A DNA stretch of 64,000 nt, from assembly GCA_030386875.1 (NCBI GenBank), contig CM059571.1, positions 22,996,355 to 23,060,354 of the forward strand, in the 5' to 3' direction. Both the position numbers and the translations under genes were made by a program. The notes beneath the pieces are model-generated. The model did not search any database, was not told the DNA's origin, and worked only from the letters and a program-made list of their open reading frames with translations. Shown here piece by piece: positions 35,745 through 46,139 of this stretch (positions within the stretch are counted from its first letter, which is position 1; every line of letters begins with the position of its first letter). This stretch comes from Morinoia aosen. Lineage: Eukaryota; Arthropoda; Malacostraca; Amphipoda; Talitridae.

Positions 35745-37340
35745 CAAACCTGTTTGGAGAGAAGATTGATTAGATAAAACGGTAATGTATTAACGAATTC
35801 CAATGAAATGTCGGTGGTAGGAAGCGGGAAACTGGTTATATTATTGAATAGGTCTTGTTCAAGATCGATTGAGATGCGATTGATTTCGTCATCCTCGATA
35901 CCTTTATAATGAATTACATAATGCATTATAGCTTGAAGTGAGCATGCTTTGTTTCATTGATGGAAATCCACATCGAAAAACATTCGGGATCACTACCCAA
36001 GTAATGGCGATCCTATACAAAAAACTTCTTGACAACAGCCTCCTTGCGAAAAGAATGTTGCAGCCCATCCAATCTTTCTCTATGTGTCTCAGATAAACGT
36101 GTCACGTATCGAATGGCAAATTAAGTGATAGAAATGTCGACAGCCTTGATTAAATAATCGAGGCAGAGAATCCAACGCTTGATATTTATAAGAAGAATGA
36201 ATTTCAAATGATCAAAGACCACTTGCCCTGGAAATATATTTTTCGAAATGATGTGACATCGCCTAAAAAAGTGGCCGATCCTCGTGTAAGAAGCGTCGCT
36301 ATTGAGGGGTGTGCCTAGAGAGAAGAATATGTATGTGCGAGGGTAGGTCGTCGTTGAGAGTGAGGGGCAATGTCGGCTATCTGAGATGAACGCAAGCTAG
36401 CACGCCGGCGTTCTTCGCATTAAATATTCATAAGGTGGGAAATCAAACGAAGGATTTAGAGCAGATCGTACGGACAATTTGATGCTCAACAATAACATAT
36501 CTCTCACGAGTCATTGTGGACACTCTCGAGGCATAATTGGGTGATACGTCGGCCACACGTATTCTTTTCGCTTAGCGTTGCTGTGGTTCAAGTATTTATC
36601 CATGCATAGGTGGTTGCAGGATCCCACAACACATTGAAACTGTTACGACAGCTAACTCTAACATCTAATTAGAGGTAGTTTTTGTTTATAATTTGTAACA
36701 AGTTTTTTTATAAATACCCTTAACCTTCAAATAACATAAGGCACATAAAACAAAAAATTATTGTTAAAAAAAAGCAGAACTGCTTTGGTAATAGCTAATT
36801 AAGTTTTCTTTCCAATATATTACTCACGAGATTAAGCGACAACCCATTGCGACTAATAAAACTCTTTAAGAAGTCTAAGTATTCGATAAATGATTAATAG
36901 TCTTTTGTTGGATCGCCAAGTGCGATGAGAAGGAGTAAATAAAATGAATAAGAGATCTGTTTCAATGAAGCATGTAAAAATTTAATGAGTCAATTGTATT
37001 TTAAACGTGATTACATTAGATTTGATTAAAAAATAACCGTTCAAAAGATAAAAATTGAGAGCGGTATTTCATTTTGGGGTACGAAACCCATTGAAAAGGC
37101 TTTGCTCTCTTCTAACGACAAAATACGAGAAGAAAGGTTAAGGATAACTTTTTTAGGCTGAAGAGAGTACGATTCGCGAGAGAGTTTCAAACTGAATGTT
37201 TTCATTCTAAATGTTTGGTACGCTCTACGTAGCATGCTATGCGTTGTGATCCAGTCGTGTTGTTCTTTTCGAAGATTTTCCAGCAACCTTATTCGTTTTT
37301 GCAGAATATCGGCAAGCAGCTGTTTTTTATATAATATTTA
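35745..37340. other. No gene recognised
   Basis: Includes a GC-richer patch at 36240-36600. A minus frame at 37041-37286 has no known domain. Confidence 0.45.
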
Positions 37341-37445
37341 AGTCAAGATTATGCTCTTCAACTTTCCACTTTTTACTTAAAATTCACAAGCAAAAGAAGT
37401 GCTTATAAAATTTGTCATTTTATTAAAAAAAAACTAAACTCGCAA

Positions 37446-37490
37446 ACGTTTCGGAGACCAGCTCCATCATCAGTCCTGTAAAATACAAAG
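37446..37490 (-). ncRNA. Hammerhead-like core in the Penelope terminal copy
   Basis: On the minus strand CTGATGA (37473-37467) is followed by GGAG-CTGGT-CTCC, which can form stem II, and then GAAAC (37452-37448), the two invariant hammerhead boxes. Hammerhead ribozymes are known from Penelope-like terminal repeats. The upstream TTTGTATTTTA could pair with TAAAATGACAAA downstream of the core, with one bulge, as stem I. Stem III is very short, so self-cleavage is a hypothesis. Confidence 0.45.
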
Positions 37491-37604
37491 TATGACCAAT
37501 CCAACGCGGGCATAAAAACTAACCCATAAATTAAAATCATTAATCTGTGAGCATTTTCCTAGAGTGAGTTTACGTGTCATACTGGTAGCAAGGTAAATTT
37601 CGGT

Positions 37605-37975
37605 TCATTTTTTCGGCACAAGGACTCAATTCCTGGGCTCATGCACTTTTCTGTTGTCTATAAATATAGTTGTGCGCAGTGCGCATCGGCGTACCTCGGG
37701 ACGACATCACGCAGTATTTACGCAAGAGTGGCAGAGCACCGCGGAAGGAGGTTTCGTACCATAACTTGCTGGCTCATCCTCCTCATTCAGCTATACGCAA
37801 CTATTCCAATAAGTGCAGTGCAATTATTTGTGATAATGATTTTAAAATAATTTACAGTTTTTTTCATGATGTTGACCTTAGGATTTTAGAATCTTTGAAT
37901 ATTTTTAAGGAAAATCCAATTTTAAACAACGTGTTCAGCTCATATCCCCTTCACCATGTTTGTACAGTCTGAAAT
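37605..37975 (+). pseudogene. GIY-YIG endonuclease domain of a Penelope-like element
   Basis: The frame from 37605 reads a basic linker, then VVYKYSCAQC (the GIY-equivalent strand), SAYLGTTSRSIYARVAEHRG (the YIG-equivalent strand plus the conserved Arg and His) and RFRT. One frameshift near 37760 moves it to the frame with LAHPPHSAIRNYSNKC, CDNDFKII and DVDLRILESLNIFKENPILNN, which carries the catalytic Glu and the terminal Asn motif. It ends at 37972. In Penelope-like retroelements this C-terminal domain nicks target DNA for reverse transcription. The element is 5'-truncated and frameshifted, so inactive. Confidence 0.88.
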
Positions 37976-38035
37976 GTATTATTGATCGTGCTTTTATGCT
38001 TGCGTTGAACTGATCATTCTTTGTATTTTACAGAA

Positions 38036-38065
38036 CTGATGATGGAGCTGGTTTCCTAAACGTTT
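38036..38065 (+). ncRNA. Decayed hammerhead-like core, second copy
   Basis: CTGATGA is intact at 38036-38042, but the second box reads TAAAC instead of GAAAC and stem II is GGAG/TTCC. This copy is probably inactive. Confidence 0.35.
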
Positions 38066-38150
38066 TCGATTTTTTTAATAGAAAGACTAATTTTATATGC
38101 ACATTTTTCGCTTGTAAATTTTTAGTAAATTTGCAATTTTGTGCTAAGTA

Positions 38151-41100
38151 ATCACCTGTTTCTGCTTTTTTTCACGGTAATTAAATTAGTGAACACTTAG
38201 TTCAAATAAGAAAAATTTTTGGAATCCCGCGCTTCCAGGTTCACCGCAAATCCACTTCGGTGTAACACCAGAGATCACAGCAATAGCTCTGATAACCCTG
38301 TGCACCAGATTGATTTCAAAATTTTAGCTGAGTGCAATTCTCGGGATTTAAAATTGGCCGGAAGTATTATAATTTACCCAAGGCAGCGAACTCTCGGAAG
38401 TCGTTATACGTCTGCGCATTAAATATTTTGCGTTAGGTTCCTGGTAATCCTATACAATCAGTTCATGCTGATCAAAATTTGTATACGCCTATTTTTCATC
38501 GGACTCGACTTTTAAAAAACTTAGTCGTGTTGTTGTGTCTTTAAACCTCTGTTATACCTTCATTCTAATCGAATTTCATAATATTCTTACCCGAGTATTC
38601 AATGAGCAATAAATACTCTAATTTCAGTTCTTACTGATGACGAACAATGTAGTGCTCGAAAGTTCTATTCGAAAGTTTAAAAAATGTCTAAACTACTAAG
38701 TTTCTTCCTGCTCTGGTTTTACAGGTAGAATCTTTGCAATTCATCTAACAAAACTCTAACTTCACCCATATCAATGTTAATATACTATACAGATAATCGT
38801 TCGCTGAAGTATACTCGTCTTGAGATAAGCTAATTTTTTTTGCGCTCAGTCAATTGTACTGTAAATTAAGTATCAACGGCATCGTTTACTATGTAACACA
38901 GTACCCATTCAAAATTCATCGTTTCGCTGTGATTTTCGGCTAGACAAATATTTCCTCAGTCTATGAAACCGCTTTTAACACTACAGCTACAAGCAAGTTT
39001 GGCGATTTTTTTCTTTGAGTGCATCTTTCCTGTTGAAACAATGTAACTGTTACCAAAGCGAATAGCGGAAAGCGGTTATGTTATGTTATGTTATATTAAT
39101 TAAGTATTATAAAAATCGCCTCAAAGACGGCCTACGTGAAGTTAATGGTGTGGAAAAATTAAATGTTTAGTTGAGTTTTAAAATGAATCTACAAATAATT
39201 TTTTGTGACCTACTGGCTTTTTCAGCATTTCTTCATATTGACGGATGGGTACCATATACATAGCGGACTTCTTAAAATCATCATGTTTTTAAGATGCCTA
39301 ATTAGACAATAGGTTAGCCAACCTCTCCGAATCTATGTTGTGCTAAAAAAATCAATTCTTTTTCCAAGCTCTTTTTAACGATGAAATATATTCCACAAGC
39401 GGTAAAATATATTCATCAGGATATTGGGAAAAAAAGAATTCACAGAGCGCACTCCTCAATTCGCAAGTCGAAATGGTCACAATTTCTCGTATCATGAAAT
39501 TTTTGCGTGGTATTACTCTATATTACTCTATATTATATTTGCGTAGTATTACTCATTACGTAGTCATGGTAAATTATTTAAAACTTATAAGCGCTCAAGT
39601 TAGTTTGTATACTTAGAAATGTAAATGAGGAACTAAGTAATTTTGTTTTCCTGAATTATTTTATACTGAGCTAAACAGAACTCATTTTTGTAACCATTAA
39701 ACTCATCCTAGAGCTTGTATACATAGAAGTCTGATGCATCAGTCAATGTTATCTACCTATGGCTTACGTTTAGAGAATAGAGATAAAATGTGTTAGTCAT
39801 GATATACTAGAGAGTTTGCTTCGTGATACACCGTTTGGGACGGTGGGTTTTCAATGATAAGAAATGAAATAAACGAGATAGAGAATAGCATAAAAAAACT
39901 AGTGTATCTTATGATCTGAAATTATACAGAGAATAGTCGATCGTATCCTACTGAGAAAAAAATTAAGTCGGAACGACGAGGAAAAAATGCCATAGAAAGA
40001 CTGAAGCATGGTTTTATTAAAGAATTATATTGGCAATTAATTAAGAGTTGAGAATTAATTGGTTGAAGAGCTCAGGATGTGGAAGATATAGAAGTACACA
40101 TGATTTTGGAGAATACTGTGAGCTTCAGATACCTCAACCTGACTTACTTTATTTTCAACACTGGATGTGGCTGAGATTGGTGCGACGTCTCTATATATTT
40201 CTAGAACCATACTGACGAGGGAGAAGGTACTTCTACAAGACATGAATTACAAGGAGTCAAGAGGTAGCTCAGGTCTGCCTCAGATTATAATTATTCATGG
40301 AATTTTACTCAAAAGGGACAAATTAATTTACTGCGGACTAAAGTGCAGCTATAAGAAACTTTGCGGGAAAAAACGGCTTCACTCAGGAAGGATTCGGACA
40401 TTACTCCTCGACGCGAGGGGAAAAGAGAAGAGAGTTGCCTCATGGCGTAGGGAGGTGTATGTTGGGGTAGCTGATGGGGTGAAGAGTGGGGATGTTTCCT
40501 TAAACTGACTTTGTGTGCATAGTTGGATTTTGAAATATGAGTGTTATAAATTCAATTTGAAATCGAGGGATATACGACACTACGGAATTAGGGTAAGAAA
40601 TATGCTTATAAAATCTAGATGTGCACGTCAAGAAATGCTAAGGGTTAAGCGAGAGGTCGTTTAAGCGCGGGAACCGCTTAAGCAGGCCTAGACCAGAAAG
40701 TTCGGGCTATTTATTTAAATGGCGCTGGGGAATGAGAGAGATTCTCTGGCGAGGGAGACGTGGAATAGCTAGAGAGATAGAGTCAATTGCAGTGACGCGC
40801 AAATGAACGTGCACCGCTGTGTTATACAAATCGACGCCAGGCAGAACCGAAACTTGGTCAAACGGGAGATACGTAATTATACAAAACATTGAGCGTTTCA
40901 TTTCTATGGAGTAAATTGAACTAAGTGATGTTTTGTGCGTTATTAGGTATGTTTCAATAGTTCTGTTGAATCCAACCGGTGCGGGTGAGAACAGCAACTT
41001 GAGTCGTTTCAAACGTCTCGGACATAGTTCAAGCTTTCAGTTCAGTTTCTGTTTCTTATTTAATTTTTATCAATGCAGGAATGAGTTCATCTTCTGTTGC

Positions 41101-41260
41101 AATTTTATATATATTCTAAGGTGTCAGTAGGAATTCAGAAAAATTAAAATTGAATGCAATGATAAATTAGAATAAAATAAAACTGAATAGGCATTTCGTT
41201 AAAAATGTTACATTCTGTGCATTTGCAGCGTAGCTAAGCTATTTTCAGTTTATTTATTTA
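38151..41260. other. No gene recognised
   Basis: AT-rich with a few GA-rich patches (40380-40500, 40640-40770). The plus frame at 40167-40508 has no known domain. A short inverted pair AAGCG...CGCTT lies near 40665-40680. Confidence 0.45.
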
Positions 41261-41261
41261 C

Positions 41262-41549
41262 AGGGGAAAAATTACAAAGGAAATGGCAATAAAAATAATA
41301 CTTTGTCTCCAGGAGGAGGGACTCGCGAAACCTCGGGCGTGCGAACTAAAAGATGCCACCACTCTGAGAAAATTGAAAAAGGTATTCAGCTCAGCAATAC
41401 ACAGACATATTATAGAAGATGGTGATCATCGCCTATCCTTCGTCGGTCACGAGGGTGAAGACAACGCAACAGTTCGAAATGCTTGGCTAAGGACATCGTG
41501 CGAAAAGGGGTCCGAGACAATAGCAAGGCGCGCTAAACGACAGCCGTAA
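41262..41549 (+). other. Candidate terminal exon, unassigned
   Basis: A plausible acceptor (TTATTTATTTACAG) precedes an uninterrupted frame of about 95 codons to TAA at 41547-41549. The product is charged and protein-like (motifs AIKIILCLQEEGLAKPRACE, TLRKLKKVF, RAWLRTSCEKGSE-like segment) with no domain that I recognise. AATAAA occurs at about 41971. It could be a last exon of an unknown gene or chance. Confidence 0.22.
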
Positions 41550-42530
41550 AACCTTTTGAAAATGATGACAGTGTGAAATTAATGTTCTTATTTTACATGA
41601 TGAATGCACAGTGATGTTTCAAGCGTAGAACACCAAGTAACCAACGCAGAAAGCGGGCGTCATTCACAAGGTGAGCAAAGAAAAATGTGGTTGTTAAGTG
41701 CTCAGTTATTTTGAATGGAAAATTTAAAATTCAGCGTTTATACATTGCAGATGGTGGCTTTCCTCTCGTCAATAGAGTGTGTATGGCTTAAGAATGAGTT
41801 AGTAGTTGAAGCTCAGCATGGTAAATATTTTAAATATAATTGTTGAAGTTGTAACGAGCCACATATTAGCCAGTAAATTGTTTATGAGTCTTATATCAAT
41901 CATTTAGACATACTATGTTACGTGCTTATTATTAATAATGACAACTGTTAAACTCTCGTGTTCATCTTGAATAAAATTATTGAATCTCCAAGTCAGTCAT
42001 TATTACTCCCATGTTAATCAAACAAATGTAGTGTAAAATGTTCTCTCTATCTATGATTTCTCTCTTTTCATGTACCTTTCCTCTCTAATATTTCCAATTT
42101 TATCTCTGTCCCTATCGAGAGTTTCAATTCCCTCTTCGACACCTGACCCTCCTTACACCTACCTTCAATGAAAGTCATATGCCGTGAGCCCGTGACCTCA
42201 CCAATACTTTAGTTGTGCATAAAAACTTGAATCGGTTTTTGGCCATGAAGATATTGCTTTGTAGTGATTGCTATTTTTTGAGAAATTTTTAAAACAAGAC
42301 ACTGTTGTGCACGTGAATCATAGATACCAGCGAGTCAGGGTGCTCACATGCAGAATAATACAGTCATCCTCTATAAATAAGCAAGCAAGAAAGTCTTTTG
42401 TGTTTAGAAACAAAAAAGTTTTAAGGAGTCACTGCTTTTATTTCATCAACTTTATTAAATTTTAACAGTCAAACCTATTTAATGTAGATGCAAAAAATGA
42501 CGATAAAAAACTAAGAATAGCTTGAAATGA
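41550..42530. other. No gene recognised
   Basis: AT-rich, with a pyrimidine-rich run at 42040-42150. Confidence 0.5.
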
Positions 42531-42532
42531 AG

Positions 42533-43132
42533 GGTCAATATTGAGTTTAGGGGATCCAAGGAAATTAATAATTTTATTCCAAAGAATCACTAAAGCAACC
42601 CATTTTAAGAACGTTTTACATGAATGACATTCTGCTCGCTGATGCGTTATTTTCGAATTATTAAACTTAGAAGTTGGCTTTCGCGCGCCAAAGGAAGCGA
42701 GCGCGCCAAGCGGAATTTAATTCATAACGGAAGCTAACCCCCTATAACAGACGTGTACAGGTTAATCGTGAGGGGGAGCCAGAGTTCTTCTAGTGAAAAT
42801 TATAAATAAAGGTTCAAACCCACCCTTTAGGGTGACGTCAACAATTGTGTTGACATCAGCTCCAAGATGGCGGTTACCCGGTACGGTCGCAGCCATCTTG
42901 GAGCTGATGTAAACACAATTGCGGACGTAACCCTAATGGGTGGGTTTGAACCTTTATTTATAATTTTCACTAGGAGAACTGTGGCTCCTCCTCACGACCC
43001 AACCTGTTTACGTTTGTAATAGGGTGTTAGCTTCCATTATTAATTAAATTAAATTGGCGAGCTCGCTTCCTTTCGCGCGCGAAAGCCAACTTCAAAGTTT
43101 AATAATTCGAAAATAACGCATCAGCGAGCAGA
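42533..43132. mobile_element. Fold-back element, copy A
   Basis: Two ~240-bp arms (42631-42872 and 42892-43132) are near-perfect inverted copies around a ~20-bp loop centred at 42881. The innermost stem is CTCCAAGATGGC/GCCATCTTGGAG. From the centre outwards the arms carry GTCAACAATTGTG, GGTTCAAACCCACC, AAAATTATAAATAAAGG, CCCCCTAT...ACG..AGGTT..CGTGAGGGG and CGCGCGCC-rich segments. To the left, 42533-42630 matches the outer part of copies B and D (GGTCAATATTGAG...GAACGTTTTACA). The right counterpart of this outer part is missing. No coding capacity. The transcript would form a long hairpin. Confidence 0.9.
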
Positions 43133-43282
43133 TGCGTTATTTTGATAAAAAAAAATTTGATAAACTGTTTTTTTTTATAAATTTTGATATATACGACACA
43201 GGATTCTCAAATTAGTCTCAAAATTTAGTTCATAAAATTGAATGAACAATTATGTGTTACACAACAGTTTCGTTCTTACAGG

Positions 43283-43735
43283 TTTGTCGGGAGAGGGGAA
43301 GGGAGCGAGGCTCTCCTTACCCCCACCGTATTCAGTCGATTCTCCTAAAAACACCCATTTCGAACACACCCTTACTTCTAAACCAATGCACTTATAAGCT
43401 TCATATTAGTCTAGTTTAAAAATGAAGAAAATATTCGACATTTGGAAAGTCACGCAAACATTGTCGTCATCCATTAGGGGAGCGAGCGATGTTCCATTTA
43501 CCCTAACTTGTGTTCAGTCAATTCTCAGAAGAACCCATATTATAACCACGCTGTTACTTTTAAAAAATGCTCGAATCATTTACTCAAAAAAATGCTCAAG
43601 CCATACTCAAAAAACAAAGCTCAAACCATTTACTGTCTTTGAATGTATAATATTTTTATCCGAGAGGGAAGCTCGCCTAATTACCTCCCTATTCAGTCCG
43701 TTTCTCAAAGAACATTCATGATAAAGCATCTTTAA
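43283..43735. repeat. Degenerate ~180-bp tandem repeat, three copies
   Basis: TTCAGTC anchors at 43331, 43513 and 43692 are spaced 182 and 179 bp apart. Each is preceded by a GGGAGCGAG/GGGAAGCTCG-type block and followed by TCTCxxAARAACAYYCAT. Divergence is high, so this is an old array. The plus frame at 43422-43721 lies inside it. Confidence 0.6.
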
Positions 43736-44330
43736 TTTGAAAATAAGTATAGTGGTACATGTTATAGGTTTTTTTACGAACAGCTCTTCATCAGCTCTAA
43801 TGCTTGCGGATTTCCTCAATACCTACAGTCAACAAGACGTACTAAAACCGGGTGCTTGACTCGAATCACATTTTACTAGAAGTAAAATGATGAGGATATA
43901 ATAAAATCCCTTGCTTGAAAGTCATCTATGGCTAAGGGTGTCTTCAGATAATCTGTACTTTATAATGCTACAATTTTTCTGCTGCAAGCATTAGTCAAAT
44001 TCACCCCAGTGATCGTAGTAACCCAAATTTACCTCACGTGATTCAAGTGTTTCTCAATGCAGTGTAAGGATTTTTAGGCCAAGAAAATGTAAATTAGTCC
44101 AAATAAGTAAAATTCTTCGCAAATGCTCAAGTTATACGGTACGCTACGTACAACTGAGAATACTAATTGAATCTGTGAATCAAAGTTATTGGATACAAAT
44201 CTATTAGTAAATTTCCGTCAGTGCAGCACCAATAATTGCCTCGTACTAGAATTGCAATTTTCAACTTGATTCCTTTTCTGTAGGTTGTGTGCGTAGCAAA
44301 TCTCTGCCACTGGCTGCGTCGTGATACAGA
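43736..44330. other. No gene recognised
   Basis: AT-rich sequence without assignable features. Confidence 0.5.
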
Positions 44331-44334
44331 TAGA

Positions 44335-44460
44335 AATCGCACAATGCGGGGTGTTGCAAACAGCTGTCACAGGCAATGTGGTGTTGCATTCAGCTATCGT
44401 GAGCAATGTGATGTATACAGCTATAACAAGCTGCGTAGGGTTGCTGTCACAAGGAGGAGT
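44335..44460. repeat. ~30-bp degenerate tandem repeat
   Basis: GCAATGTGGTGTTGCATTCAGCT-like units (shown here as GCAATGTGGTGTTGC plus CAGCTRTC) recur about four times, with CAGCT anchors at 44361, 44391 and 44418. The open plus frames over this stretch are by-products. Confidence 0.6.
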
Positions 44461-45619
44461 TCAGCTGAACCACAAAGAAATATTTTATGTTTCAAAAATA
44501 CAGGGGCCCACAAAAATTTACCCAATAATTTTAAATATTAATAATATCAAACATCAACGGCACCCCACTACAGCATAATTCCGAAATATTCCTTTAGTTT
44601 TCACCTCTTAAAATATTAATAGAAAACAAAATAGTATCATACATAATTCAAATTAGTGGATACATTCTTCTAGGACATGCGGTAGTTAACACGAAATTTC
44701 CCATTCAAAAATTTATGCGTAAGATTCATAAACTATTGACCATAAAATCTGGGGATATGAAGGATTCAAAATAAAAAATACAAAAATTGCTCATCTTTTA
44801 AAAATTGCCGAGGTCCAGAATGACCCCCCGTCCCACGAAGTGCTAAGATAAATAAACATTGTATGCGTAGAAAATAAGGGCTGGAATCTGGCAGTAGGAC
44901 AAACCGAGAGAAAATAAACATGCAATATCGAGAAAATCAATGGCGAAAATATAGACAGAAGTAAAAATCAGAAGCAGCAACAATCTCAGTTGGTTGCTCT
45001 CCACAGTCTTCGGTAATCTCCCATGGCGTTCATCAAAAAAGCTTCGAGACTTATTCCAATCTTAATGTTGAAAATAATTGACGTTTGGTGAATTTTGGTT
45101 GTCGAAGGACGCAACCAAACAAAATTGTGTTCCGAAATATCGACTGAATTTGCCTTAGCCTTCGTCTGGGACAATTAAATGTATGTTTTCTCATCTTCTT
45201 GTGGCGCAAGTACGTATCTAATGTGCAAAAGAATCCTTTTTACATTAATCTACACTCGCAAATACGTTATGGGCTTTCAATGATCAAAAGAAATTTCATA
45301 AATTGAAGTTTAGTCCTTTGCAAAATCTAACAATAAATAAAAACGCCGGAATAGTGTTTTAAAAATCCAATATTTTTTTTAGGTCATAAAATCAAAAAAT
45401 GAAGCACGATTAACATACAGTTCCTATTATTGGCTTAATTAAATTATTGTTCAAAACTCTGTCCCAGTTTTTTGTTTTTATTCATTATCATCGATAATAT
45501 TTTTTACCTACTACTGGATGGATAAGGAATGAATTTTTCTTTTGGAACCAACCTTTGCAATTATACTTAAGTCCTGCTATGATCAGAAATAGTTAGATCT
45601 GTAACACATTGACTGCAAG
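44461..45619. other. No gene recognised
   Basis: AT-rich. At 45090-45175 the minus strand reads AGACGAAGGCTAAGGC...TTTCGGAAC, which loosely resembles a Penelope terminal motif, but the match is too weak to call. Confidence 0.4.
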
Positions 45620-45893
45620 CACGATAAAGAAAACAAGGTAGGGTCATTTCTAAATGGGAGAAATTACACCTCCTCTTGTTCGGTTACCAATAGAACGGCT
45701 TTATTTCAAACAAACTTTATGACGTCGCCACAACGCCATGTCGTTAGGCCAATAATGGAGCCAGATTTGGAAGTAACAGTTCTACCAGGTGCAATATGAG
45801 CGCTGCTATTGGTTCGTTGCCGTGACGCCAGAAAAACCACAACGTCAACGAAAAAAAAGACTGGTTTGAACCTACCTTGTTTCCTTTACCGTG
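45620..45893. mobile_element. 274-bp hAT-type MITE, copy 2
   Basis: Homologous end to end with 13373-13644. The ends are CACGATAAAGAAAACAAGG and, reversed, CACGGTAAAGGAAACAAGG. The flanks CTGCAAG and CTACAAG suggest a decayed target duplication. It is inserted at the edge of a Penelope-like reverse transcriptase fragment, so it is younger than that fragment. Confidence 0.88.
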
Positions 45894-46074
45894 CTACAAG
45901 TCCGCATTTTGTATACCTTACATCAACGACATTTCAATATCGTTTCGCTATAGCTCTCACTGTAGCCTGTTCTTGAATTATTTGCATACCAAACACCCTA
46001 ATGTAATGTTCACAATGGAAACTGAGAAGGAAGATTGCATCCCGTTTCTAGAAATTCAAGAACTGTCAGAATAA
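45894..46074 (+). pseudogene. Penelope-like reverse transcriptase fragment
   Basis: Directly after the MITE the frame reads SAFCIPYINDISIS, corresponding to the catalytic YVDDTF strand of Penelope-like reverse transcriptases with the first Asp changed to Asn. It continues with LNYLHTKHPNVMFTMETEKE and IPFLEIQ, matching the family's '..IHPNIKFTME.E....LPFLDV'. Only about 60 codons survive, ending at a stop at 46072-46074. The loss of a catalytic Asp and the truncation make it inactive. It may derive from the same family as the endonuclease fragment at 37.6 kb, but I cannot prove this. Confidence 0.8.
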
Positions 46075-46139
46075 AGAAAACTTGCGTGAGCACACAAAGA
46101 ATAAATCAAAACAGCTCTCCGAAAAAGAGATAAACAACG

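Larger units (their letters stand above)
37345..38150. mobile_element. Penelope-like element end between inverted terminal copies
   Basis: A GIY-YIG endonuclease remnant lies between two inverted copies of one ~140-bp sequence: 37345-37490 (minus) and 38020-38150 (plus). Each reads TTTGTATTTTACAG, ACTGATGATGGAGCTGG, then a poly-T tract followed by a ...TTTTAT(A)AGCAC segment. Penelope-like elements are known for pseudo-LTRs in direct or inverted arrangement and for partial tandem insertions, which fits. The reverse transcriptase part is missing here. Confidence 0.75.

Noticed and set aside
40167-40508. 113-codon plus frame
   Set aside because: No recognisable domain. The second half is a GA-rich stretch, so it is probably chance.
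43422-43721. 99-codon plus frame
   Set aside because: It lies within the degenerate 180-bp tandem repeat and shows no domain.
44986-45174. Minus frame with a GACGAAGGCTAAGGC motif resembling Penelope or hammerhead boxes
   Set aside because: CTGATGA is absent and the stem boxes do not line up, so it is too weak to call.
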